Positions 28,121 to 37,067 of a stretch of 64,000 nt of DNA are shown piece by piece. Position numbers and translations under genes: made by a program. Each line of letters opens with the position of its first letter. The stretch's first letter is position 1. The notes beneath the pieces were generated by a model. The model saw nothing but the letters and a program-made list of their open reading frames with translations. It was not told the DNA's origin and ran no database searches. Source of the stretch: Bryopsis sp. KO-2023 (taxonomy: Eukaryota; Chlorophyta; Ulvophyceae; Bryopsidales; Bryopsidaceae); assembly GCA_030272585.1 (NCBI GenBank), contig BSYQ01000007.1:3228001-3292000 (forward strand), written 5' to 3'.

Positions 28121-29866
28121 ATGCCAAAGCACAGCCCGATCATGTGGCGCAGTGGTGATAAGGCGGTGGGAAAGGAGTCGAGTGGAAAACAACTGGGTGG
28201 CAGCGGAAAAACGAAAGGCAGTGGCGGCGAGAAAGGCGGAAAAGGAAAAAGTGGAACTCTCGCCGACGCTTGCCCACCCAGAGGGGAACCCAAACCACTT
28301 ATCACACCACCTCCTAAGGCGAAAATCATGAAAACTCTCCCAGCTCCTTCGGTGCTTTCGAAACTTCGGAACTTCGAAACATCGTTGCTGAAAGGCACCT
28401 CAAAGATCGTGATCCGTCCACCGACAGAACTGCCGGAAAAACCTAGTTCCAGAACAGGAAAAACACTCGACCGGGACGCCGACCCAGCTACTCTCCAAGC
28501 TAGGTGTCAACGGTTACAAGACGATGTGTTGGAACTCCGTGCAGAACGCGACGCACAACGCGCGCGGGCGGATCAGGCAGAGAAGCACTTGAAAAAGTTC
28601 GAGGGAGCAGCTCAACGACTCTGCAATCAAGTTAGCCAACTTGAACACGATCTAAAAATCGCTCAACAAGCGAGGGGAACAGCCGAACAGGAGCTGAGGC
28701 AGCTTCAAAAGGAACTCGACACTGCGAACCAGACGCAGAAAAAGCTGCAGTCGCAGTTGACGAAACAGCAGCCGCACCTGACGTCCACAGACGAAAGGTC
28801 GGCCTGGCAAACGGCTGTGTACTCATCTGAGGCACAGTCCGGGTTAATGAGCCGGTTGCTACACAGTGTTCCCGCACGTCTTGGGGACTACGTGGAAAAC
28901 CTTTGTCGGGCGACGATGGACGACATCATCGAACAGGGTGCTGGAGCTGCTGCTGCGATCAGAGACGGAGAGGAGCCTGTCTACTACGGCAAAGGGAACG
29001 TTCCGGTTAACCACCGGCTAGCCGGGTATGACTATACGCAGGTGGACAAAACACTCGAGAGAATCAGAAATCGTGCACCGGGGCACTTCGAGGTTCCCGA
29101 CGTTGCAGACGATATGCTCTCAGAGCCACAACCCAGGAGAATCCGCGACCTGACCGGGGGACAGACCGGGGGAAAGACCGACGAAAAGTCGGCGCCCAAG
29201 AAAAGGAAGGAGAGAGAGGAAGAGGAAGCGCTCGCCGACATGTCCAAGAGGTTCAAGGACAGGCGTGGGGAAAAGCCACCGATCTGCTTGTGGTGCTATT
29301 CGCCGCCGGCGCTGGCGGATAGCTACGTGATCACCACATGCACGAGCCACACGGTGTGCCGAACCCACTGGAACCTCATGATTATCCTCGTGCGCTTATA
29401 CGGGGTGTGGCAGGAGCAGCGAATCGACCCGCCACAGGTTCAGCTGAAGGACCTACATTTGGACATGCGGGAGCCAGACTTCCAGCCACTCCTTCAGGCT
29501 CCACCCACGACCCAGACTCTCACCGAGTGCTATCAGTGCTTGAGAAGGGACATGGGCTTTCCGAAAGGCCTTGCCCTGAAGCGCTTGGGTCCGTTGGTGA
29601 AAAAGTGGGCGGAGGAGTATGAGAAGCAGGAAAAAAAGAGAACACCCGAACCAGAAACAAAAGGAGAACAGGATCCAGAACAGGACGAAGGAAAAAGTCC
29701 TTCCGTGTCCAGCAGGAGTCCATCCTCGGAGCCCTCGTCTTTGGGACCTCTTCCTCCACCTTTGGATGAGGATTTCCCTCCTTTGGATGTGGATGAGGAC
29801 GAGCCTCCGATCGACTTGGTGGCAGAGCCAGTCGATGCACCAGCTGAACAACCAGCTGGCGGCTGA
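28121..29866 (+). CDS. C1 third ORF, unknown function
   Basis: 581 residues from ATG, in the env position. No signal peptide or membrane-spanning segment, so a classical envelope protein is unlikely. Visible parts: Lys/Gly-rich basic N terminus (1-50); Pro-rich stretch; long coiled coil (about 125-215, with regular Leu/Gln/Glu heptads); a globular middle; a Lys/Glu-rich segment resembling a nuclear localisation signal (KSAPKKRKEREEEE); a candidate zinc site CLWCYSPP followed by a C/H/C/H cluster (CTSHTVCRTHW) and a second CYQC pair; and an acidic Ser/Pro-rich tail. The frame is intact despite 1.7 kb length, implying it is needed. I do not recognise the family. Confidence 0.75.
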   Translation: MPKHSPIMWRSGDKAVGKESSGKQLGGSGKTKGSGGEKGGKGKSGTLADACPPRGEPKPLITPPPKAKIMKTLPAPSVLSKLRNFETSLLKGTSKIVIRPPTELPEKPSSRTGKTLDRDADPATLQARCQRLQDDVLELRAERDAQRARADQAEKHLKKFEGAAQRLCNQVSQLEHDLKIAQQARGTAEQELRQLQKELDTANQTQKKLQSQLTKQQPHLTSTDERSAWQTAVYSSEAQSGLMSRLLHSVPARLGDYVENLCRATMDDIIEQGAGAAAAIRDGEEPVYYGKGNVPVNHRLAGYDYTQVDKTLERIRNRAPGHFEVPDVADDMLSEPQPRRIRDLTGGQTGGKTDEKSAPKKRKEREEEEALADMSKRFKDRRGEKPPICLWCYSPPALADSYVITTCTSHTVCRTHWNLMIILVRLYGVWQEQRIDPPQVQLKDLHLDMREPDFQPLLQAPPTTQTLTECYQCLRRDMGFPKGLALKRLGPLVKKWAEEYEKQEKKRTPEPETKGEQDPEQDEGKSPSVSSRSPSSEPSSLGPLPPPLDEDFPPLDVDEDEPPIDLVAEPVDAPAEQPAGG

Positions 29867-30132
29867 GATGGGATCTGGAGTGACAACGAAAAGCAGACCA
29901 AGCCGGAGACCACGCTACCGTCCAAGCCAGAGACCAAGCCTCAAGACAGAACGGGGTTTTTCTGTGGGGTTGAGCATGGGTTTGGTTTGGGATTTTTCAT
30001 CGGTTTGTTTGGGGTTTGGTTTGACGTTTAGTTGGGGTTTTTGTTGTGGGTTTGTTTGGGGTTTCTTTTTCTTCTAGTTCGCCCTTTTTCTTTCTTTCTT
30101 TCCAGGGTTGTGACGGGTGTGGACACCCTCTC

Positions 30133-30150
30133 GTGGGGGGGGGGACAAAT
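30133..30150 (+). promoter_or_regulatory. C1 polypurine tract
   Basis: A run of about 12 G followed by ACAAAT immediately before the 3' LTR, the expected primer for plus-strand DNA synthesis. Confidence 0.7.
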
Positions 30151-30256
30151 TGATAGTAGTAGTAACTCGGGTTTGGGGTGTTATGTAGTACAATTGGGAG
30201 TACGACAGGGTTTATAGGGCAGGGGGCCCTCCTGTAAAAATTAATCTTCCCAGTGA

Positions 30257-30293
<37 letters not shown>

Positions 30294-30327
30294 TGCTTGT
30301 GTCTCGGGGTCCTAGACCCCCTTATCA
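30151..30327 (+). repeat. 3' LTR of C1
   Basis: 177 bp, identical to the 5' LTR; followed by target duplication TGAAA at 30328-30332. Confidence 0.92.
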
Positions 30328-30332
30328 TGAAA

Positions 30333-31786
30333 TGAACTACAGTTACGATTGGCACGGGTGCGGGACACACAGAATAAATTTGGGGGTAAAGAAGGGTCTG
30401 AAAAATGCCCCCCAAAGCGTGAACGACCTTGTGACCAAAGTACACGATCTGTGCAGAACAGTGATGGGTGCATCCACTCATTAGGAAAAGCTGAAACAAA
30501 TTCAGATCGATCGAGCCAAAAGAAAAGAAGCTGATCTGGAACGGCAACAAGCGGAGGCTGCTCGCCAAGAGTTAATTTATGTGGTCCGGTCCTCGACAGC
30601 CACGGGTGCCTCTGGGATTGGCAACAGTGGGCTTGGTGAGAGCCCCGGTCCATCTCAAGTTGATGAGGATGAACTTCTGGAGGATGCACAAGAGGAATCT
30701 AATCAAAACGACCATCAGAGCCAGGAACAGGACGACCCTACATCACAGGAAATATATTCAAGTGATGAAGACGCATGTCCCGATGATGGAGACGACGTGG
30801 AGGAGGCAGAAGACTGCCCGGGACCTGTCCGCAGATCTGACAAGGTTCTCAGACTCACCTTGGCGGTGGAGACTAGGTGGAACAGCACCTGGTACATGTT
30901 GCATCGATTGTTGATTTTGAAACCCGATCTGATCCAGCTCTTTCCCCTCCTTCCCCCCCGATACAATATCAACCCCCAAGAATGGAAAGTGCTGCTGGAA
31001 CTGTACCTGGTTCTGAGGCCATACAAGGAAGCAACCAAGGTACTGGAGACAGAAAAGAAGGTGACGGGGAGTGCCGTCCTGATGCTCATGGCCCGGATCA
31101 GCGCTGCGGTAGATGCCATGAACATCGAGGAACCGGATGTGATAGACTTCAGAGATGTGCTCCGCACAGTCATGGACCATGAATTTGACGATCCCGCATG
31201 GCTCCTGGCCGTCGGGTGCATGCAGCATCTGGATCCGACCAAACTATCACTCGAAGACGCTGAGGTGAATCGGTATCTGTGGGGCACCCCAGGGCGCTTT
31301 CCGTGCTTGAGGAAGAAATTCAGCAGACCTGATCTGTGGGTTGCAGATGTGCTGCAAGAGTGCGTGACTCTGCTGAAGGAGATCCGGATGAGATCAGAAA
31401 ACAGAGGTATTCACAATCCGGGGGAAGGCAGAGAGGGAAAAAAAAAGAAAAAGGAAAATCTCGAACGGGACTGGCTCAGTGTGTGCCCTCCTCCATCTGC
31501 TACGGGCGGTTCTTATTCTGATGAGTGGGAGCGATAATGTGGGGTCAGGAGGGCTATTCAGAGCACTTCATCTGTTCTGGACTGGTGGAGGGTACACCAG
31601 GCGGCATACCCAACAGTTTCGATCCTGGCTGCCGAGTATCTGTGCATCCCAGCCTCCAGCGCCTCGGTTGAGCGGATGTTCAGTGTCAATGGCCACCAGC
31701 TGAACAAGCGCAGGAGGACGATGGAGGAGAGCAAGGTCAACCAACTGACCCTGCTCCGGGACAATCTGCATCTGTTCAGGGCATGA
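30333..31786 (+). pseudogene. hAT transposase, C-terminal part
   Basis: The reading resumes from the C1 insertion point with a hAT-type CGTHRINLGVKKGL motif, has a stop at 30481, then a long open stretch (about 30550-31537). This contains LAVETRWNSTWYMLHRLL, typical of the hAT catalytic domain. A frame change near 31535 leads to the hAT C-terminal dimerisation motif (YLCIPASSASVERMFS), ending with TGA 31784-31786. Stops and shifts, together with the C1 insertion, make this copy non-functional as it stands, although short introns could explain some breaks. Confidence 0.8.
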
Positions 31787-32017
31787 CCTGAACTGCTTCT
31801 GTTTGATTGTGTGGGACAATCTGCATTCTGATTCAGAACCCTCCTGTTTCGGAGGAACTCTCCTTTTTTTGGTTTGGGGTGCCGGGTATGTTCTCTGTTT
31901 GGGGTGCTGGGTATGGATCAGACAATCTGCATCTTGACCTGGTGTGATTTGCCCCGAGTTTTGTTTGTTTTGGTATGGGTATGTAATCCAAACTTTTTTG
32001 AATGCTTGTTAAAAAGT
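31787..32017. other. hAT 3' untranslated region
   Basis: Non-coding, with imperfect repeats of GACAATCTGCAT and TTTGGGGTGC(T/C)GGGTATG. Confidence 0.4.
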
Positions 32018-32390
32018 TTCAGAGGTTTCCACAGATTCCAGCACTGATTCAGCCCACACAGATAACCCTCTGTTTATGGTTCATGGTTCATTACATGACT
32101 CAAACAAAAAAAACAAAGTTTCAGAGGTTCCACAGATTCCAGCACTGATTCAATTTGGCTCCTCCTCCTCCACCACCCTCTGTTTATGGTTCATGGTTCA
32201 TAACGTGACTCAAACAAAACAAAAAGTTTCAGAGGTTCCACAGATTCCAGCACTGATTCAATTTGGCTCCTCCTCCTCCACCACCCTCTGTTTATGGTTC
32301 ATGGTTCATAACGTGACTCAAACAAAACAAAAAGTTTCAAGTTCCACAGATTCCAGCACTGATTCAATTTGGCTCCTCCTCCTCCACCAA
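32018..32390. repeat. Minisatellite, ~108-bp unit, about 3.5 copies
   Basis: The unit runs AAGTTTCAGAGGTTCCACAG...CTCCTCCTCCACCACCCTCTG...CATAACGTGACTCAAACAAA. The first copy is diverged and the last is truncated at the CCTCCTCCACCA stretch. Confidence 0.8.
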
Positions 32391-34398
32391 CATCCCATCC
32401 GGTCCAGCCCTGACTCGATACACACGTGTGCGGTCTTCAGGGATAGGTGCAAAGTCGACCGGGCCAGTATCCAGCTCCCTGATAACATTGCGGTCCTCAA
32501 GACGGACCTGATGGTGGTACAGGCCTTCACGGACTCTGTGCAGAGCATAACAGTTCTGCAGGTATACGTTCTGGATGAACTGAGTCAGATGGGGCATGCA
32601 GGAGAAGGATATTGGGAATTGGATGGTGAAGTCGGGGAAGAAGGCATACTCCGTATTTATGGTGGCTCTCTCCCGCAGGGCAGCTCTGCGCTGTTCCCTG
32701 CTCCGTTCAGACATGACCCTTCGCAGGGGGGCCTGCCTGCGCTGAGGGTACCCATTGTCGTTGACGCAAGGCTGTCCATCAAAGTCCATGGGCCACCTGT
32801 CCATCGATGGGGGTCTGGGGTTTGCCTCCCTCTGACCACCCTGAGGTGCATCTCTCCTCTCCTGTCCTGCTCTGTTCCTGTTCCTGCCGCCTCCCCCGAA
32901 TTCCCATGCACCAACATTTGGGGGGGGGCCCTCTTCTACCAGCTCCAGCAGGTCTGAACATGTTTGGGGGGGGCCCTCTTCCACCAGCTCCAGCAGGTCT
33001 GAACTCGTCGAGGGGGGGCCCTCTTCTACCAGCTCCAGCAGGTCTGAACATGTTTGGGGGGGGCCCTCTTCCACCAGCTCCAGCAGGTCTGAACATGTTT
33101 GGGGGGGGCCCCTCTTCCACCAGCTCCAGCAGGTCTGAACATGTTTGGGGGGGGCCCTCTTCCACCAGCTCCAGCAGATCCGAACACGTTGGGGGGGGGC
33201 CCTCTTCCACCAGCTCCAGCAGGTCTGAACTCGTCGGGGGGGGAGTCCATACTCCACGGGTTGTCCGGCAGCTGCTCAGAGGGTCCCTCAGTCCCCAAAT
33301 CCAGTTCATCTGTAGGTTCAGGATCAGCCACAGCAGGAGCAGGTGCTGAAAGCTCTGCAGCTTCGATGCTCCAGTGAAACGTTCCGCTCAGTTCCAGATC
33401 CACCTCATGCATGGTTGCCAGAGTTGTGCGCCGTTGCAACGGCGCACAACTCTGCATCACACCACAGTCGCTGAGCAGCGGGGTTCGCTCGCGCTTTGGT
33501 GGCTGCTTGTCGTAACACTCACATCACATCAATGAAAAATGTGTGAGAGTCATGCCGACGTCGTTTTCGCGACAACGACAACGGCCGTTAACCGTTAACG
33601 CCGTTAACGGCCGTTGTCGTTGTCGCAAAAGCGACTTCGGCACAACTCTGATGGTTGCCACCTCGTCTCTGCCGGTCCACATCCAGCAAGAGCCGGTGCT
33701 GCTGAAGCTGCTCTGCAAAAGACAAATTTAAATGTGAAGGCGAAGAGAGAAAGAACCTGAAACGAAACTGATGCTAGACTGCTCACCTGTTGACACCACA
33801 TAAGGGTATTCCCTCCCACCCAGGTTGGTGGTTCCCTCCCTGGTCAGACCTGGTGGCAGGAGCTCCACTGAATCCAGAATCGGATCGATAAGCCTTTTGG
33901 GGCGGTTTCCCGCTTCGTACGCCTTCAGGAGGTAGTGGTCCTCCGTTCCAGCGGCGGTGTCCAGAGCGGATGCGGCTTTCCAGAACAGTGCCTGGGAGAA
34001 CAAAAACCCTAACTCCATGGAATCGATAAACATAAAACAGAACCAGATACAGGGCAGCAGACACTTACTGATTCGAGACCAAAATACGTCGCCAGCGACG
34101 TTAAATGGCGGTAGATAATATCCGCGTCGTCACAACTAACCACCGTCCCAGGCCGCAAGTTGCGGCCCGCAACAGATCGGATCGGGCGCGGAGCATCTCC
34201 ACGTACCGCCGTGCTTTCAGCTGCACGTGCATCGGGTCGGCAACAGGTGCTGGGCGGGTGCTGGTCAGTAACTGGGCGGGGGCTGAACGAGCGCTCGGTA
34301 CACGCTTGGAAAACACTGTCGTGAAGACGACCTCGAGACAGCACGAGCGGTGAAGTCGAACAGGGAGCGAAGTCGATGTATTGAAGACAGTACGGCAT
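32380..34398 (-). CDS. Antisense multi-exon gene candidate inside the hAT element
   Basis: The minus strand has open segments joined by good splice sites. An exon ending TYFGLES precedes a GTAAGT donor (near 34075). After an acceptor CTCCCAG (near 33993) comes an exon with ALFWKAASALDTAAGTEDHY, ending at a GTGAGC donor (about 33786). An exon around 33720-33651 continues after the MITE insertion into HEVDLELSGTFHW, then into repeats of SDLLELVEEGPPQT, then a 150-residue tail with PHLTQFIQNVYLQN and a stop near 32390. It is interrupted by a MITE (33419-33650). The joins are not all phase-checked. It may be a second hAT gene or a captured host gene; no family recognised. Confidence 0.45.
32925..33241. 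repeat. 45-bp minisatellite with G8-G10 runs
   Basis: About eight units of GGGGGGGGCCCTCTTCCACC followed by AGCTCCAGCAGGTCTGAACA (or a variant) and TGTTT. In the minus frame it encodes 15-residue repeats (SDLLELVEEGPPQTC). G-run length varies between units, which shifts the reading frame. Confidence 0.85.
33419..33650. mobile_element. hAT-type MITE, CAGAGTTGTGC family, short copy
   Basis: 232 bp, ends CAGAGTTGTGC / CGGCACAACTCTG, with target duplication ATGGTTGC (33411-33418, 33651-33658). Internal AACGG/CCGTT palindromes. It interrupts an exon-like segment of the antisense gene. Confidence 0.85.
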
Positions 34399-34469
34399 AG
34401 CTGACTAACTTTGGACTTGATCGGATGTGATGATCGATGCAAAAGTCGGTTTCGGGTTTCTTGGACCGA

Positions 34470-34883
34470 TCATGATCGGACTTTGAAACCAAATTCCGAT
34501 CAACCGATCATAATCGGAGCTGATCGGATCAACGACCGATTAGTCGGCGTTTCACCGATCCTGATCGGCCGATCAGGCGTCGCCTGGGTGCGACGCATAA
34601 TCGTGATCGTGATCGTAATCGGAGCAACCGATTAGATCGATAATCGGACGCCCGATCCCGACTACGATCAAGCTTTAATCGGCCGACCACGATCATCGAT
34701 CAGTTTTTAATCGGCCGATCACGATCACGATTATCGATCAGGAGTGTTAAAAAAAAAAAAAAAAAAAAAACGATCATTTTTGGAATTGGGTGGAACGAGA
34801 TCGTGTCAGGTCAGATCAGTGAAACGACCTGTCCTGACATCGAAACTGGACGGCCGATCATTTCCGATCACGTTCATAGTATG
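34470..34883. repeat. Right GATC-rich arm and terminal repeat of the large hAT element
   Basis: Dense GATCGG/CCGATC motifs, an A21 run at about 34749-34770, and a terminal 110 bp nearly identical to the right end of M2, ending TTCATAGTATG. Confidence 0.8.
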
Positions 34884-35212
34884 CGTCTAACAGACATTGG
34901 GATGTACACACTCGAGGTAACCAGTGGTTACTAACCACCACTACTGCCGCCGCCACTGGTCAGAACTGAAAGGTTAACGCTCAGAGCAAGAGAAAGAGAG
35001 TCAAGGAGGAAAGGTTCAAGCTCTAGAGACAGCTGGGTTTGCTGGAGGCGTTGTATCAGTGAACAGTGAGTGGGGAGTGAGTCAGTGAGATCAGAACGAG
35101 AAAACACCTCGGGTTATCGAACTTTAAAAGGAGTGAAGTGAGGGGACGTTTGTAACTGTTCTTGTTTGGCTACTCTGTGTGCGAACTGTGTGCGTTCCAA
35201 GTGCGTGTGAGC
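34884..35212. other. No gene recognised
   Basis: Unique sequence outside the hAT end. No supported ORF or repeat. Confidence 0.4.
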
Positions 35213-35393
35213 CAGAGTTGTGCGCCGTTGCAACGGCGCACAACTCTGCATCACACCACAGTCGTTGAGCAGCGGGGTTCGCTCGCGCTTTGGTGGCTGC
35301 TTGTCATAGCACTCACATCACATCAATGAAAAATGTGTGAGAGTCATGCCGAAGTCGCTTTTGCGACAACGACAACGGCCGTTAACGGCGTTA
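35213..35393. mobile_element. CAGAGTTGTGC MITE, right-truncated
   Basis: Matches the first ~180 bp of the copy at 33419 with a few substitutions, then ends at GTTAACGGCGTTAA without the right terminal repeat. Confidence 0.75.
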
Positions 35394-35699
35394 ATGGGTC
35401 TGGTGTGAGCGTGTGACCCCACAAGACCCAGCCGAACTCAATTAGGGAAGTCGTCGACGAAGACGTCACAGTCGTCGTCGGGCGGTATCAGTGTAAGTCA
35501 CATTGCATTCGATCTCACTGTTGTTCTCTATCTCATCGAACCCATAGGAGTTGATTACACATGTCCGTTTTTATTCACAAATATAAATCCCAGGTACATT
35601 CAACTGTCTAGCCCCTATCAAAAGAAAATGAATCAACATGAATGGGGCAGCGCTCCAAAAAAGCAAACCCTTGCGATCGATGCAAAGAAAGAGAAAGCT
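35394..35699. other. No gene recognised
   Basis: Sequence between the truncated MITE and a hairpin-forming block. It contains a GACGTC/GTCGTCG-rich patch at about 35450-35485. Confidence 0.35.
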
Positions 35700-35815
35700 G
35701 CTGCCATGCAGTCATGGGCTGCACAGGACAGACCCTGTGCACAGCACAGACAGTCTGTTCTGTCCTGTCCTGTGCACAGGGGTCTCAGCCCATGTCTGCT
35801 GCCATGCCCGTTCTA
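35700..35815. repeat. Imperfect inverted repeat
   Basis: Arms GCTGCCATGCAGTCATGGGCTG and a matching CAGCCCATG...GCTGCCATG, with an inner pair CACAGGACAG / CTGTCCTGTG, can fold into a ~100-base hairpin. Function unknown. Confidence 0.55.
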
Positions 35816-35835
35816 CCACCACTGAAAACGGGAGA

Positions 35836-35990
35836 TGTTGAATAATTGCTAACGACCAAGAGAAAGAACGAACCAAAAGCTGACAATCAGTAGAAAACCC
35901 CCCAAAAGTCTCGGCCGCAAAGCAAACGAAGTCCAAACCCAACTCATGACAACCCATAGGAGTCGAATCGGACTTAGCGGCTGTTCAGGG
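35836..35990 (-). pseudogene. Possible LINE reverse-transcriptase fragment
   Basis: The minus frame reads GLDFVCFAAETFGGFSTD, resembling the FxPFAxExFG motif downstream of the RT in many non-LTR polyproteins. Short and isolated; low confidence. Confidence 0.35.
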
Positions 35991-36298
35991 TCGAGGTAGT
36001 AAGTGGGTTAGTCAGTTACTGGAATCGTGGGAGTGGAACAAGATACTGTAATACGCAAATCTTTTCGCGCTACCTTATTTTCGCGCGCGGACCAAAGCAC
36101 GAAAATAAGGTAGGCGAAAAAAAAGCAGGCGCTAAAATAAAGCAGGCGCGAAAATAGAGTAGGCGGAAAAAAAGGGCTGTTCAGGTATACCTACGTACGT
36201 ACGCAAGTATTTAGCTACAGATTATACCCAATCACGCACGTGTGGACTTGACGCAAAAGTACCCCTCAAGCCCAAGAAAACCCAAAGTATCGATTCAA

Positions 36299-36812
36299 TG
36301 TTATCGCTCGGGAGGACTGACGTCCGCGAGCGACGTCTCCTATCTCGGGAAAGAGTGAGGCGGCGGTGGAACGGTCACACAAAATCGCACGGGTCACAGA
36401 CTCGGGGTCACACAAACAGATCACTGAAAAGCAAGGTTACATCAAGCGTCCCATCATTTCAACTCCCAGTTCGACTTTCCCGAGGGTGACTAACCACCCG
36501 TAACACTCCCACTACCCTGACTCACAGCCGCCAGTTCTACTCCTGACTCACTCACACACTCACACACAGGCCCAAACCGAAGCACGTTCCCACTCAGACT
36601 CGAACCCAGGACCTCAGTCTCGCAAGTCCCAATCTGATTGATCGAACCATTGTCTTGACTCTGTGCTCTTGCGGTGGTTTCCTCGCTGTAGTTCAGTAGT
36701 ACCTCCTTGGGAGGATGCTGTCATTCACCGGGGATGCATCTGACGCTTCACAGACGTCAGATGCATGACGCCTTTGACGTCTGACGTCCCTGGACGTCAG
36801 CAGCTGGTATCA
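36299..36812 (-). repeat. 3' LTR of C2
   Basis: 514 bp, CpG-rich. It contains a TGACGTCAG-type palindrome cluster and, on the minus strand, a tRNA-like segment with a B-box-like GGTTCGAGTCT (36596-36606). Confidence 0.9.
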
Positions 36813-37067
36813 ATTGCCTCCCCCCTGGGGGCAGTTGGTGCCCTCACCAAGTATCCATCAAATGCATCCTTCTGATTCTGTAAAAGTAACTCTGAACTAG
36901 GGTGCTGCAAATCCCAAGCTCCCTGCACTTCTGAAAGGATAATTAGATCCCCATAAAATCCTTAACCCACAGAAGTTTAGAAAACACTTCACTGCCCTTA
37001 TGCAACCCATCCCCTAGTCACTGGGATTCCTGATCCTTCAGCCACAGAATCAAAGTGCATCTAACTT
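36813..37067 (-). other. C2 3' untranslated region with polypurine tract
   Basis: The minus strand reads CCCCCAGGGGGGAGGCAAT next to the LTR, a polypurine tract. The rest is untranslated and CpG-free. Confidence 0.6.

Larger units (their letters stand above)
19688..30327 (+). mobile_element. Complete Ty3/gypsy chromovirus C1
   Basis: The element is 10,640 bp, with identical 177-bp LTRs (19688-19864, 30151-30327; TGATAG...TTATCA), target duplication TGAAA (19683-19687 and 30328-30332), PBS, gag, pol with chromodomain, an extra third ORF and a G-rich polypurine tract before the 3' LTR. LTR identity includes a CT/GT microsatellite, so insertion is very recent. It splits the hAT transposase gene. 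All three ORFs are open, so the copy may be autonomous. Confidence 0.93.
15695..34883 (+). mobile_element. Chimeric autonomous hAT element carrying nested insertions
   Basis: The left end CATACTATGGATCC is at 15695 and the right end TTCATAGTATG stops at 34883, with GATC-rich arms like M1 and M2. It carries a hAT transposase gene. The 8-bp flanks (CCAGCACC and CGTCTAAC) do not match, so the two ends come from different insertion events. A 571-bp left-arm segment is present twice (15745-16315 and 18110-18680), with a truncated LTR element between, which explains the mismatch as a recombinant. Inside are chromovirus C1, a minisatellite, a CAGAGTTGTGC MITE and an antisense gene candidate. Confidence 0.72.

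Noticed and set aside
28121-29866. Retroviral envelope protein in C1
   Set aside because: There is no signal peptide, membrane segment or cleavage-site pattern; position alone is not enough.
32925-33241. Regularly spaced 45-bp repeats that might suggest a CRISPR array
   Set aside because: The units are head-to-tail with no unique spacers, and the DNA is eukaryotic; it is a minisatellite.
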